The notes under the pieces: model-generated
The model's input: the letters and a program-made list of their open reading frames with translations, nothing else
What the model was told of the DNA's origin: nothing
The model's database searches: none
In this document: positions 1 to 8,835 of the stretch, piece by piece
How positions within the stretch are numbered: position 1 is the first letter of the stretch
How the letters are laid out: each line of letters opens with the position of its first letter
Made by a program: the position numbers and the translations under genes
Assembly (NCBI GenBank): GCA_026014745.1
Contig: JAOZHS010000001.1
Span: 930,001 to 994,000, forward strand
Direction: 5' to 3'
Length of the DNA: 64,000 nucleotides
Source: Candidatus Bathyarchaeota archaeon
GTDB lineage: Archaea > Thermoproteota > Bathyarchaeia > Bathyarchaeales > Bathycorpusculaceae

Positions 1-540
1 GCGTTCGTATTGCATGTCTACGAGTTGGCGGATGAGTTCTTGGCGTGTTAAGGGTGCGCCGACTTCGAGTTTGATGGACATGGTGCGGAAATCGTCGGGG
101 TTGCCTAAGCTGTAAATGCAGCTAATCGAAGCCACAATGATTGTGTCGTCGCGGCTAACTATGCTTGACACGGCGTGCATGCGCATCTTTTCGATTTCAT
201 CGTTTACCGTGGAGTCCTTCTCAATGTACATATCCTGCGCGGGCAGGTACGATTCAGGCTGATAGTAATCGTAAAAGGAGATGAAGAATTCAACTCTGTT
301 GTGTGGGAAGAGTTCTTTGAGTTCGCCATAAAGCTGCGCCGCCAAGGTTTTGTTGTGTGCCAAAATAAGGGTGGGTCTTTGCAGTTTTTGGATGACGTTT
401 GCCATAACGAAGGTTTTCCCTGAACCCGTGATGCCTAGAAGCGTCTGTTTGTCTTTTGTGGTGAAGTTGTGGGTTAATTTCTCGACGGCTTCCGCTTGTC
501 CTGGCGAGATTTTATATGGCGAGATAAGTTCAAACTGCAA
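1..540 (-). CDS. uvrB: Excinuclease ABC subunit B, N-terminal part (cut by window edge)
   Basis: Nucleotide excision repair helicase-like subunit that is loaded onto damaged DNA by UvrA and then recruits UvrC. Only the first 180 codons are inside the window and the frame runs off the left edge. Translating the minus strand gives a Walker A loop (GITGSGKTF) near residue 40, the NKTLAAQL helicase motif, and the damage-probing beta-hairpin region with FYDYYQPESYLP followed by STVNDEIEKMR, all characteristic of UvrB. The start is a TTG (538-540) preceded by GGGA, and an in-frame TAG lies four codons upstream, so the start cannot be much earlier. UvrB in archaea is patchy and usually regarded as acquired from bacteria. 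Identity is very secure. Confidence 0.95.
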   Translation of the reverse strand, partial: MQFELISPYKISPGQAEAVEKLTHNFTTKDKQTLLGITGSGKTFVMANVIQKLQRPTLILAHNKTLAAQLYGELKELFPHNRVEFFISFYDYYQPESYLPAQDMYIEKDSTVNDEIEKMRMHAVSSIVSRDDTIIVASISCIYSLGNPDDFRTMSIKLEVGAPLTRQELIRQLVDMQYER

Positions 541-752
541 TTTGCTTCCCTACAAACTTCAAAATGACCCCTCAATTTGGATTAATAAGTTTTGTCTAGC
601 AACAACGCAAAATCAGGGTTATGCAGTTTTGAGGAGAAAACGCTCTTCGGCGGGTAATGATAGCATGCGGACCTACCTCTCCCTTATTTTAAACTATAAA
701 TCAGCTTAAGATTCTGCAGGTTTTTCTGTCCCAAAAAAAGGGTAAGGTATAG

Positions 753-2555
753 TCAAATGGATGGTTGGGGTTTGTGTGTTTGGTTTTTTTGGTAAAGCAC
801 CAGACCCACACCCACAGCGAACCCTGCTCCTAGCACAGCAAAGACGCAGAGGGTAAACGTTAACTCTGAACCGCTCGGCGTTTCGTTTACTTTAGTCAAG
901 ATGTCGTTTGGAGTGGATAGGACATAGTTGTCTGCAGATTTCATCGGGATTGGGACGGGTTTTGTGAGGGGATAGCGGTCGGTGTTGTTAGCATAGATTG
1001 TGTAGGGGGTGTCGCTTATGCCGTTGTGGTCTTGGTCGCTAGGGGCATAGTCTATCCAGTAGTTGCCTTCAGCGCCGTAGTCGTAGTAGTTGGTGGATAG
1101 GGGTGGTGGAGGGAAAAAGTTGACGCCGCTGACATATGCCGCTAACAACTGCACCTTGCCTGAACCAACCGTTGCAGTTGTGGACAAAGTGGAGGTGCCG
1201 TTTTCTCCAGCGTCCACGACTTGGCGGTCGTTGTGGAGGAAATTGTTGCGGTAAATCGTGTTATATGAAGACGAAGAAAAGTAAAGCGCCATCCTGTTGC
1301 CCTCGAAGGTGTTTTGGGTTATGGTGCTGCCTGAACTCTCCGAGAAAGAGATTGCCACGCCATTGTTTTGGAAGGTGTTGTCTTTGATGGTTGTGGCTCC
1401 TTGGATGGTTAAGGCGTTGGCGTTGTCGGTAAATGTGTTTGTTGCTATCAAGTTGCCTTCTGAAGGTGTAAGCCCAATTTGGCCTACAGCTTGGCTGTTG
1501 CCTGTGAAGGTGTTGCCTGCTATGACGTTACTATCTGAGTTGGTTAATGTTAATCCGCGTGTTCTGGTGTTGGCGATGGTGTTGTCCACGATGCGGTTGT
1601 CCGAGGAATTGGTTAGGCGTATGCCGATTGCGGAGCCATCGATGTTGCTGTTGAGGATGTTTATGTTTGTGCAGGCTACGAGTTCTATGCCTGCGGTGCT
1701 GGGGTCAGAAAGGAAGACATTGCTTATGGTGACGTTGTGAGTTGAGAAGAGGTTAATGGATTTGGGGCTGGTGTCTTGGATGATGATGTTTTGGCAATTA
1801 GCCAAAACGATTGTGTCGCCATCAGTGGGCACCACTTGGTCTTGGATGTTGGTAAAGTAATAGATTGGTTTCCCGTCTACCGTGTTGGAGGTGTCAAGGT
1901 CGTTTAGGTAGGCACCGCCCGATAAGCCGCCGACGCCAAAGTCACAGTTGACTAAACGGTTATCCCGAAATAGACAGTCATCAGCTTGGCTCAAATCAAT
2001 GCCTAAGACACCATCGGTTAGAACGTTATTGGTTATGGTGTTGCCGCTGGTTGACTGCAGGGATAATCCGTAGAAAAAGTTGGTCAGAACATTGTTTTTG
2101 ACGACTATGCCCTGAGAGTGAAGGAAGTTTATGCCAATGGGACCAAACATAATCCCTTCGGGCGTTCCTGTTAAGATGTTTGACTCGATTACACAGTCAG
2201 ATGCATTAGTTAAGTCCACCATGTAGCCGCCATCAAGTTTCACTTGAGCATTCCGCAGGGTTACTCCTTGTCTTCCCTCAAGAACGATACCCCGACCATA
2301 TCGACCCGTAACTGTGAAACCTGCCCCATCAATCACGATGTCGTCTTTTTCCACGTAGAGGGGACCCAAAAAGTCATCCGTGAACATGTAGGTTTCTCCG
2401 TCTTGGCGGATGTTGCTGGTGCCTTGGATGGAGCCATCTTCTTTTATGTAGATGCCGCCTTGATTGCGTTGCGCCTCAGTTAAAGAGGCAAAGGGGCTAA
2501 TCAGAGATAGGCACAGAACAATCAGTATGAGACCTATGAGACCGTGGAGTTTCAT
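753..2555 (-). CDS. NosD-like right-handed beta-helix surface protein
   Basis: Predicted exported, membrane-anchored protein of 600 aa. Residues 1-28 form a signal peptide (MKLHGLIGLILIVLCLSLIS then a cleavable-looking ASLTEA). The body is a long series of parallel beta-helix repeats of the PbH1/NosD type, with recurring units such as NxITNNxL, NRIVDNTI and NTIYRNNF about 22-24 residues apart. Near residue 500 is the NYWIDYAPSDQDHNGISDTPY motif family that closes many archaeal NosD-like proteins. A C-terminal membrane helix (about 570-590) and a short basic tail anchor it. NosD proper takes part in copper insertion into N2O reductase, but archaeal surface proteins use the fold widely, so a binding or carbohydrate role is equally possible. 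Two palindromes lie just upstream of the start. Confidence 0.85.
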   Translation of the reverse strand: MKLHGLIGLILIVLCLSLISPFASLTEAQRNQGGIYIKEDGSIQGTSNIRQDGETYMFTDDFLGPLYVEKDDIVIDGAGFTVTGRYGRGIVLEGRQGVTLRNAQVKLDGGYMVDLTNASDCVIESNILTGTPEGIMFGPIGINFLHSQGIVVKNNVLTNFFYGLSLQSTSGNTITNNVLTDGVLGIDLSQADDCLFRDNRLVNCDFGVGGLSGGAYLNDLDTSNTVDGKPIYYFTNIQDQVVPTDGDTIVLANCQNIIIQDTSPKSINLFSTHNVTISNVFLSDPSTAGIELVACTNINILNSNIDGSAIGIRLTNSSDNRIVDNTIANTRTRGLTLTNSDSNVIAGNTFTGNSQAVGQIGLTPSEGNLIATNTFTDNANALTIQGATTIKDNTFQNNGVAISFSESSGSTITQNTFEGNRMALYFSSSSYNTIYRNNFLHNDRQVVDAGENGTSTLSTTATVGSGKVQLLAAYVSGVNFFPPPPLSTNYYDYGAEGNYWIDYAPSDQDHNGISDTPYTIYANNTDRYPLTKPVPIPMKSADNYVLSTPNDILTKVNETPSGSELTFTLCVFAVLGAGFAVGVGLVLYQKNQTHKPQPSI

Positions 2556-2590
2556 GATTTAGGGTCTGTTAAGACGAGATTTATGGGTTT

Positions 2591-2655
2591 CAGTCAAGGT
2601 TTCTTGACTAAAAATCGGTTTTGCTCATTTTGGTTTAGTCAAATTTTCTTGACTA
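2591..2655 (-). promoter_or_regulatory. Two copies of a 20-bp palindromic operator
   Basis: Two near-identical palindromes, 2591-2610 and 2636-2655, lie 36 and 81 bases upstream of the beta-helix gene start. On the minus strand both read AGTCAAGAAAnnTTGACT, with 7-bp arms around a 6-bp centre. The same element recurs upstream of the membrane-protein gene that starts at 28711. This looks like the binding site of a dimeric regulator; the regulator is not identified. Confidence 0.65.
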
Positions 2656-2689
2656 ACAAAAGAAAACATCAAAATAGAGTGTGGAGAGT

Positions 2690-2983
2690 TTATTCGACAG
2701 TTAATTTGCCGAATTTTCCAACGTTAAGTTGGATTTCGCTCTTGAAGCTGGTAATGTAGCCGTTTTCGATTTTAATTTTGTCGCCTACATTCACCAAGTC
2801 AATCTGCTCGTTCCATAATGTCAATTTTATGCTACCTGTTTCGTCGGCGACGACTGCGTCAACTATTCGGTAGGTTTCATCTTTGTATCGTGATTTAACT
2901 TCGCGGGCGTCACCTTTCTCGACGACTTGAGCTTCAACACTGACCCGCTTCATTCCATCTTGTAAATCCTTAATCGCGACCAT
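2690..2983 (-). CDS. OB-fold single-stranded nucleic acid-binding protein (RPA/SSB-like)
   Basis: 97-aa protein that is essentially one OB fold. The series VEAQVVEKGDAREVKSRY, VDAVVADETGSIKLTLWNEQ and VGDKIKIENGYITSF matches the strand pattern and the DxTGxIxLTLW motif of the short archaeal RPA/SSB family, which binds ssDNA during replication and repair. There is no zinc finger or long acidic tail, so it is shorter than crenarchaeal SSB (about 148 aa). ATG start with SD TAGGAG upstream. It lies upstream of and co-directional with the beta-helix gene, but the 134-bp gap with operator palindromes argues for separate transcription. Confidence 0.85.
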   Translation of the reverse strand: MVAIKDLQDGMKRVSVEAQVVEKGDAREVKSRYKDETYRIVDAVVADETGSIKLTLWNEQIDLVNVGDKIKIENGYITSFKSEIQLNVGKFGKLTVE

Positions 2984-3100
2984 TACTAATTCTGCTCCTA
3001 AGCTGTTCGCTTAACGGTTCTATCTTACAAAAATATAAATCTTGCCTACAAACAAGCGGCTAAACCAAAAAAACACAAAAAAAGGAAAAGAAGGGATGAA

Positions 3101-4390
3101 TTATGCGCCTACGCCAAGGAAAAGCAACGCGATAAGCGTTACGGCGACGCTGACGGCGCCTATGCCGATGCGTTTAACAGGCGAAAACTCTGGTTTTACC
3201 GTGCCTACCAGTATGACGGCAAGGATTGCCAGCCACACATAGGATAAAAAGAACATGGTAACGGTTATGCCTGAGAAGATGGCATTATTAGCTGAAGTAG
3301 TTGCGATGGCGGCTTGTGACGACGCAAACAGGGAGCTTCCTGCGCCTGAGGGATAGAATATCGCTCCGTAAGGTGTTAAGCTAAGTCCAGGCCACACGTC
3401 AAACGGATAATACATTGTGGGCAAAGTCAACGTGGCGATGAGGTTAATTGCGGCGCGTATAACCATGACAAAGAGTGCGAATCCTAAGGCAAGGAAAATC
3501 GGTTTCCATGTGATTTCGGTTTTCAGACCTTTAAAGAACACATAGAGCATCACCGTCATGAGGAACCATGTGAAGAGGAACTGTAGTGAGAATTGCTGCA
3601 GGAAGTTAAGAAGGAAGCCCGTGCTGTTAAGTTCAATGAGTGTTTTGTATTGACCGCCGAAGAATAGGGCACCGATGTTGACGCTTACGTTAGAGTCCGC
3701 GGGGTAAGTGAATTGGAACTTTACCGAGGTAATGTTGCTCCACATAGGAGAACCAGAAGCGGTCCAGCCGTCTGCGTTGGGGCCAACTTGTATCGTGTAA
3801 TTGTTCCATAATCCGTTTGCGGTCATGTTGGAGAGGGTGCCGGTTAAATCGTAAGTGTAATAGTTGGCGGTGTTTAGCGAGTAGAGGGTCACGGTGGCGC
3901 TTTGAGGCGCAGCATTGGGTGAAACCTGTTGCAGAATCATGGTTAGGTTAGTGAAGCCTGTGGAGCCGCTGCAATCAACGTTTACGTTGGCGTAGTTGGG
4001 TATGCTGCTTAACGCTGACGCGGCATTGAGGGTAGCCTCCACATTTCCGTTGCCGGTGATGGCGAGGCTGCTGTTTCCAAACAGCTCAGGAATCAACCCG
4101 TAACCCGCTTCATAAACGGTGTAGTTGAAGAACGCAGCGTAATTGTTACTGACCGAGGAGCCTGAACCAGTCGTCCACATGGTTGAATTCGTGAAAACGG
4201 AGGAGTAACCTAGCGGCGGAGAACTCTGCTCGATTTGCGTTTTAGAAATCTGCGAGTACTCGTAGCCGATTTGTAAACCGATGAAAAGCACCAAGATTAT
4301 GATGGCGCCCAAATATTTGGGGTTCGCTGTGATGCTTTTGAATGCTTTCTGCGGTGCATAAATAACTTTAATGATATCATCTAAACCCAT
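3101..4390 (-). CDS. Yip1-like multi-pass membrane protein with large extracytoplasmic insert
   Basis: 429 aa. The N-terminus (GLDDIIKVIYAPQKAFKSIT followed by a hydrophobic helix at about 27-45) resembles the start of archaeal and bacterial Yip1-domain proteins. Residues about 50-270 are hydrophilic and Ser/Thr/Asn-rich with a beta-sandwich look and are probably outside the cell. At least four hydrophobic helices follow (about 270-429). Function unknown; Yip1 proteins are implicated in membrane organisation in eukaryotes, but no role is established for this group. ATG start with SD GGGAAG. A 7-4-7 palindrome lies about 105 bases upstream. Confidence 0.7.
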   Translation of the reverse strand: MGLDDIIKVIYAPQKAFKSITANPKYLGAIIILVLFIGLQIGYEYSQISKTQIEQSSPPLGYSSVFTNSTMWTTGSGSSVSNNYAAFFNYTVYEAGYGLIPELFGNSSLAITGNGNVEATLNAASALSSIPNYANVNVDCSGSTGFTNLTMILQQVSPNAAPQSATVTLYSLNTANYYTYDLTGTLSNMTANGLWNNYTIQVGPNADGWTASGSPMWSNITSVKFQFTYPADSNVSVNIGALFFGGQYKTLIELNSTGFLLNFLQQFSLQFLFTWFLMTVMLYVFFKGLKTEITWKPIFLALGFALFVMVIRAAINLIATLTLPTMYYPFDVWPGLSLTPYGAIFYPSGAGSSLFASSQAAIATTSANNAIFSGITVTMFFLSYVWLAILAVILVGTVKPEFSPVKRIGIGAVSVAVTLIALLFLGVGA

Positions 4391-4493
4391 CTTTTCGCTT
4401 CCCTGTCATGTCAAAATTCACTGGGATTTATTAAGCATTTGCCCAAAACCCTTTCAGCGTTAAATTAATCTATGCCGCACCGTTTGGGCAGTA

Positions 4494-4511
4494 ACTTAAT
4501 ACATATTAAGT
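4494..4511. promoter_or_regulatory. Palindrome ACTTAAT-N4-ATTAAGT
   Basis: Perfect 7-bp arms around a 4-bp centre, about 105 bases upstream of the Yip1-like gene, in an A/T-rich gap with no gene. It could be an operator. A/T-rich palindromes arise easily by chance, so confidence is low. Confidence 0.3.
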
Positions 4512-4613
4512 CAGGTTAACGCAAATTTAAAAAACTTCCTATATGAACTTCTGTATCAAATGTGAAGAAAGCGGCACACCGCTAAATAGCTAACAAAAAT
4601 CGCCACAGGATAT

Positions 4614-4847
4614 TTATGGGCTTTTCTTTTTCCACGACGACGCATCACGCAAGTTCTGCACTGGAGAATCCTCCCCATAACCATCTGAAGTCTGCGCTTT
4701 TTCTTTGTAGTTTTGCTCTGCCAGTTTGGCTTTGCCTTCTTTGCTGCTGAGTTCGACGCTGTTGCCCAGTTTGTAGATGGTTCTTCCGAGGCGTCTTTCA
4801 CCCACAGTTCTTGTACATCGTCCCATAACCGAAAGATTTGCGGTCAA
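4614..4847 (-). CDS. Small hypothetical protein downstream of the CBS-domain gene
   Basis: 77-aa reading frame beginning at a TTG, 28 bases after the stop of the CBS protein and on the same strand. The product is basic and hydrophilic (MGRCTRTVGERRLGRTIYKLGN, then a charged helical stretch SSKEGKAKLAEQNYKEKAQ). I do not recognise a family. The protein-like sequence continues a few codons upstream of the TTG (ADAEEILAL), so the true start may be different or the frame may once have been longer. An overlapping frame (4556-4801) is less protein-like. Tentative. Confidence 0.4.
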   Translation of the reverse strand: MTANLSVMGRCTRTVGERRLGRTIYKLGNSVELSSKEGKAKLAEQNYKEKAQTSDGYGEDSPVQNLRDASSWKKKSP

Positions 4848-4875
4848 GGCTAAAATCTCTTCCGCATCAGCACCC

Positions 4876-5712
4876 TTATTTTGCGTAAGCTTCGACTAGG
4901 TCGCGTGCAGTGATGATGCCGACGAGTTTGTTGTCTTTGAGTATAGGTAAGCGTCGAATCTGCTTCATAGCCATAACCGTCGCCGCTTTATGTACACTTA
5001 TCCCTGAAAGTACCGTCACCAGTTGTGAAGTCGCGTAGGAACCCACGGTTGCCTCCATAGCGTCGGGGTTGACTAGAAACGCGTTGAGCAGGTCGCGTTC
5101 GGTGAATATGCCTGATAGTTTTTCGTTTTTGGTTATAATCACGCTTCCGATGCGTTTGTCGCCCATGGTTTTTACGACTTCACCGACTGATATTGTGTGT
5201 TCGACGGTTTCTACTTCCCGCGTCATGAAATCGTCTACGAGCGCCTCTGTTTCGGGTATTTCCGGTAAGCTACGGATTAAGTCTGAGGCGGTCACGATGC
5301 CCATGAGTTTGTTGCAGTCTTGCACGGTGAGGCGGCATTTCTTTTTTATCATCATCTGCGCGGCTTCTTTGATTTTGGCGTTTATGCACACGCTCACTAG
5401 GGGGTAGGACATGAGTTCTTCTACTGTGATGTCGTTGGGGTTTTTTCCTTGAGCTAAAATTTTTGTTAAGAGGTCCCTTTCGGTGATTATGCCCACGGGG
5501 GTTTCATATTTTTTGACAACCAAGCTGCCGATGTGTTTTAGCCCCATGACTTTTGCGGCTTGCCCCATGGATTCTTCGGGGGGTATGGTGTATACTTTAG
5601 GGGTCATTATTTCTTGGACTAGTTTGTAGCGTTCTAAGTCTTTTTTGTATTGGTCGTAGGCGCTGTCGAGGATGCTGGGGAACTCTTTTTTAGAGTCTCG
5701 CAATAATCCCAT
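4876..5712 (-). CDS. CBS-domain protein with four CBS motifs
   Basis: 278 aa containing four consecutive CBS motifs, i.e. two Bateman modules, at about residues 35-90, 98-152, 164-218 and 226-277. Each has the pattern (I)TxRDLL or (V)TASDLI: VGIITERDLLTKI, MGIVTASDLIRSL, SGIFTERDLLNAF, VGIITARDLVEAY. CBS pairs bind adenine nucleotides or SAM and usually regulate a partner domain; here there is none, so it probably acts as a stand-alone energy or ligand sensor. ATG start with strong SD GAGGAGG. The region upstream (5750-5770) is A/T-rich and contains AATATTAATATT. Confidence 0.9.
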   Translation of the reverse strand: MGLLRDSKKEFPSILDSAYDQYKKDLERYKLVQEIMTPKVYTIPPEESMGQAAKVMGLKHIGSLVVKKYETPVGIITERDLLTKILAQGKNPNDITVEELMSYPLVSVCINAKIKEAAQMMIKKKCRLTVQDCNKLMGIVTASDLIRSLPEIPETEALVDDFMTREVETVEHTISVGEVVKTMGDKRIGSVIITKNEKLSGIFTERDLLNAFLVNPDAMEATVGSYATSQLVTVLSGISVHKAATVMAMKQIRRLPILKDNKLVGIITARDLVEAYAK

Positions 5713-5830
5713 AAAACCTCCTCAAATATACTAAGAGGGGTCTGCCCTATTTAATATTAATATTAGTAAGGTAAAAATGCTTTTAGATTAAAACACTGAC
5801 TTGCATGCACTTTTAGCCTATCCCAAAACC

Positions 5831-6097
5831 CTATTTTTCCGTTTTAGGCTTAGGTTTGTTAGGGCTCTCTTCTTTATTTTGCTGGGTTAAGGGTTCAGCT
5901 ACACTTTTGAAGGTGTCCTCGCATATGGCGGGTTTCCAGGTGCATATGCCCTCGATTATCTCGTCGAGGTAGTGGGCTAATTCTTCATTTTTTACTTCTT
6001 TGGCGCAGTGGACTTTGTAGGCTATTTTTCTCTTTTTGCGGCTTACAGTTATCGAAATAAGAACTTTTTCCTCGTCTGGTTTAGCAGGCGGTTGCAT
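5831..6097 (-). CDS. Small hypothetical protein, Lys/Pro/Glu-rich tail
   Basis: 88 aa from the ATG at 6097. The frame stays open to a TTG at 6148, but a TATA-like box (GTATAAAAAAC, about 6127-6137) falls inside that extension, which favours the later start with a short leader. The core VLISITVSRKKRKIAYKVHCAKEVKNEELAHYLDEI resembles a small beta-alpha domain; the tail (KEESPNKPKPKTEK) is charged. No family recognised. It is divergent from the SRPBCC gene at 6241. Confidence 0.55.
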   Translation of the reverse strand: MQPPAKPDEEKVLISITVSRKKRKIAYKVHCAKEVKNEELAHYLDEIIEGICTWKPAICEDTFKSVAEPLTQQNKEESPNKPKPKTEK

Positions 6098-6140
6098 ATT
6101 GTTATGTTGTTTGGTTTCTACATTTAAGTTTTTTATACTG

Positions 6141-6229
6141 TTATTCAATACGCAAAATCTTGCTTAAAAAATTCCTCTTTGCCGTAATGGTAGAGGTACA
6201 GTTAAAAGACCCCTATGCTCATTGAATAA
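6141..6229. repeat. Inverted repeat TTATTCAAT ... ATTGAATAA
   Basis: Nine-base perfect arms at 6141-6149 and 6221-6229, 71 bases apart, flanking the space between two divergent genes. It may be a paired regulatory site or chance. Confidence 0.25.
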
Positions 6230-6240
6230 TTGGTGCCCGC

Positions 6241-6645
6241 TTGAAACTAGAAGTCACAACCATAAAACAAACCTTAATTATCCCAAAAGTGTCTCCCAAA
6301 CAAGTCTACGACGCTTACGTTGACCCCAAAAAACAATCCGAATTCACCGAAAGTAAAGCCACAGGCAAACCCTCAGTCGGCGGCAAATTCAGCGCATGGG
6401 ACGGCTACATCTTCGGCAAATACCTCGCTCTCGAAGACGGTAAACGTGTCGTTCAAGAATGGACCACTACCGATTGGGAGGAAGGCTATGGTCCCTCTAA
6501 GCTGGAGTTAACTTTCCGTGCAGTCCCCGAAGGAACCGAAATCACGCTGGTTCATTCTAACGTGCCTAAAATGCAGGAGTATGAGCTTGCCGAAGGCTGG
6601 ACAGAAAATTACTGGAACCTCCTCAAAGAGTACCTCAACCCATAA
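6241..6645 (+). CDS. SRPBCC / AHSA1-family protein
   Basis: 134 aa with the START-like helix-grip fold of the AHSA1 (activator of Hsp90 ATPase homologue) family. Diagnostic features are VSPKQVYDAYVDPKKQSEFT near the N-terminus, GGKFSAWDGYIFGKYLALEDGKRVVQEW in the middle, and GTEITLVHSNVP with a C-terminal helix ending GWTENYWNLLKEYL. These small proteins bind hydrophobic ligands or act as co-chaperones; the ligand cannot be told from sequence. TTG start. Downstream is a 517-bp gap. Confidence 0.85.
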   Translation: MKLEVTTIKQTLIIPKVSPKQVYDAYVDPKKQSEFTESKATGKPSVGGKFSAWDGYIFGKYLALEDGKRVVQEWTTTDWEEGYGPSKLELTFRAVPEGTEITLVHSNVPKMQEYELAEGWTENYWNLLKEYLNP

Positions 6646-7162
6646 CTTTACTTTTCAAATACATTTTTCTTCTTTGATTGGGAGACGAGTAAGCCATCGT
6701 TTGCGTGCCCTGATTATCTTTTAGGTGCCGCTTTGCCTATCAAAATCTAACTTTGTTACTTCCGAATTTTTTGTATGGGTCTTTATTGTTTAGCGTTTTT
6801 TGTGGTTTAAGCCTATTATGATTTGGGTAAAATCTGGCAATAATTGTGAAAAACTCCTTAATAATCCTAGAACTCCCAGTCTTTAGGAAATGGGGAAACA
6901 TGCCTGAACTCTCAGACTTAAGTCGCGTGGCTCTGACTTCCTTTCTCCTCAAATTGCATGCATATTCCTCGACGCACGTCGGCTTATTTCCTCTTTCCAC
7001 TCTGCAGTGGCGAGAAGCTGAAAGGGCCTTGGAATACCAATAATTGGTGTTCTTTCTGTTTCAGTTTCCTTTCGTTCCCGGGGCTCCAGCAAATCTCGCC
7101 ACGCATTTCCTTTTTTGACAACCTGTAGAAGCCCATAAATCTGTCCTAAAGGATAGTTTCCA
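6646..7162. other. Gene-poor gap
   Basis: No convincing gene. Several overlapping short frames exist (minus 6949-7203 and 6740-7000, plus 6846-7043), but none has a recognisable domain and they overlap one another. The two minus frames abut in a way that could reflect a decayed gene, but I cannot name one. Confidence 0.4.
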
Positions 7163-7792
7163 ATGCATGGATACTTCTTTATGCGGTCTTCTAAAACTTT
7201 CATCCTAGGCGTTTTTGGCGCTTTAGCCCCCCTTTTCTATCTGGTCGCGGTAATCGTCGGTGGGTATCTCTGGTCGGGTTACTCGCATTACAGCGAAACC
7301 GTAAGCACCTTGACCTCCGCTGGTGCACCTAATCAAAACATTATGGTGCCACTATTTGCCATCTACAACGTGTTCGTTTTGCTTCTATCTGTAGGGCTAT
7401 TTTTCGGGATTAGACGCGGTAAAGCCGTTTGGGGTGCAGTATTTTTAGCCATCGCAGCGATAGCTGGATTAGTGCTTTTCTGGTTCCCACAAGATTACCC
7501 CCAAGGACCCCCAACCACCTTCACAGGAACAATGCATGTAGTTATTGCATCCGTGACCGCCTTTACCTCCCTCGCTTCCGTGCTCATCTACGGCTTAACC
7601 TTGCGAAAAAACCCTGATTGGAAACGGTTCGGGCAATTCTGCCTTATCTGGTTTCCGATTGCATTGATCCTTGGCGGATTCGGAGCCGCCTCAATTATGA
7701 CGCCATATGCAGGTTTGGCAGAGCGTCTCTCGATAGGCTCAATCTTGCTCTGGATAGAAGTCGCCGCGCTCGTGTTAATCAAACATTCCTAA
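7163..7792 (+). CDS. DUF998 family six-helix membrane protein
   Basis: 209 aa, almost entirely hydrophobic, with about six membrane helices. The N-terminal GVFGALAPLFYLVAVIVGGYLWSGYSHYSETVSTLTSAGAPNQ is the DUF998 signature: the first helix, then the YSHxSxTVSxLxSxGAPN loop. DUF998 proteins are integral membrane proteins of unknown function found across bacteria and archaea. The ATG at 7163 is used; an ATG at 7181 would remove six residues without affecting the domain. No co-directional partner nearby. Confidence 0.85.
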   Translation: MHGYFFMRSSKTFILGVFGALAPLFYLVAVIVGGYLWSGYSHYSETVSTLTSAGAPNQNIMVPLFAIYNVFVLLLSVGLFFGIRRGKAVWGAVFLAIAAIAGLVLFWFPQDYPQGPPTTFTGTMHVVIASVTAFTSLASVLIYGLTLRKNPDWKRFGQFCLIWFPIALILGGFGAASIMTPYAGLAERLSIGSILLWIEVAALVLIKHS

Positions 7793-7848
7793 GCCCATTG
7801 CCGCAGGGGCTAAATACGTTTGTGTGTCTGATGGTTAAGTGGTCGATT

Positions 7849-8835
7849 CTAAAAAGTTGAGATGAATTCTCTTTGCATAGGCCACGGACAAAACATTCTG
7901 GCCATTCCAACGTTAATTTTTCTTATGTTAGGCAAGGAAACCATCTGGTCTTGCATTTCTAAGAAATGCTCAATATCGCGGATCATAAGAGTGTAGGTTA
8001 AGTCATGAAAACCGGCAGCCGTGATTATTCTATTCACATCGGGGGTCTGCGAGATTTTCTCGATATTTTCAGCAAGTGCCTCTTGAGAGAAAGATAACGT
8101 GAACGCTGCAAAGGCAAAGTACCCAATTTTGTTAGGGTCTATTTGAACAACCACTCTTAGGTCGCCGCTTTCTTTAAGCCTTTCATACCGTCTTACAATG
8201 GTTTCGGTTGACACACCAATCGGTTTTGCGATTTCGGCAAACGCTATGCGCCCATTAACTGCCAACTTGTCTATGATTGCCCTGTCGATTTCGTCGATTT
8301 CTACTCTTGGTTTCCTTTTAGAAAGGGCCGTTTCCCTTGAAACCGTTTTTTTTCTAACTGGGCATCTGTTAAAAACGGACAGGTTTTCAGGCATGTTCCT
8401 TGCTCCAGTCCAAATTGTCACTTCGGTATCGAGCACGAAGGGTTGCTTATGAATTAGTTTTTTCGTTTCGTCTAACTCTGTTATGTTGTTTAATGCTACT
8501 TCGGTTGAGACGGCTTGCTGAACTGTAAGGGGATATGCGTGGATAACGTGGGGAACTTCTTTTACTTTCTCCTGTACCTCAAACACCTTTCCTCTTTGAA
8601 CGTTAAGTAAGATGTTAGCGACGAAGCTGCCACCGTAGCATCGAGCGCTGTTTTGGGTAGTGAAGCCTAAGATTACCCCTCTGGCTTTTAGTTGTTTGAA
8701 TCTCTTGGCGATAACCTCTTTGGAGGTGTCGTTTTCTTGTGCAATTTCTGCAAATGTTTTCCTGCCATCGCTAAGCAAATCTGACAGAATTTGGAGATTT
8801 AATTCATCAATTTTAATGGCCATCTGTTCTAACAT
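7849..8835 (-). CDS. Lrp/AsnC-type regulator with two winged-helix units
   Basis: 328 aa, about twice the usual Lrp length. It holds two AsnC-type winged helix-turn-helix units: residues about 7-58 (DELNLQILSDLLSDGRKTFAEIAQ...) and about 178-228 (DEIDRAIIDKLAVNGRIAFAEIAKPIGVSTETIVRRYERLKESG). Each is followed by a RAM-like ligand and oligomerisation segment. A fused tandem could act as an internal pseudo-dimer. Lrp regulators in archaea respond to amino acids; the target may be the surface-protein gene beginning at 9155, divergent across a 319-bp gap, but this is inference. Confidence 0.85.
   Translation of the reverse strand: MLEQMAIKIDELNLQILSDLLSDGRKTFAEIAQENDTSKEVIAKRFKQLKARGVILGFTTQNSARCYGGSFVANILLNVQRGKVFEVQEKVKEVPHVIHAYPLTVQQAVSTEVALNNITELDETKKLIHKQPFVLDTEVTIWTGARNMPENLSVFNRCPVRKKTVSRETALSKRKPRVEIDEIDRAIIDKLAVNGRIAFAEIAKPIGVSTETIVRRYERLKESGDLRVVVQIDPNKIGYFAFAAFTLSFSQEALAENIEKISQTPDVNRIITAAGFHDLTYTLMIRDIEHFLEMQDQMVSLPNIRKINVGMARMFCPWPMQREFISTF

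Noticed and set aside
350-709. Open frame on the plus strand (119 codons)
   Set aside because: It runs antisense to the uvrB N-terminus, which has clear motifs, and its own translation has no domain features.
1136-1740. Plus-strand open frames inside the beta-helix gene
   Set aside because: They are antisense shadows of a repetitive coding sequence; their products are low-complexity.
6740-7203. Three overlapping short frames in the gap before the DUF998 gene
   Set aside because: They overlap each other, lack SD sequences and recognisable domains; at most a decayed gene.
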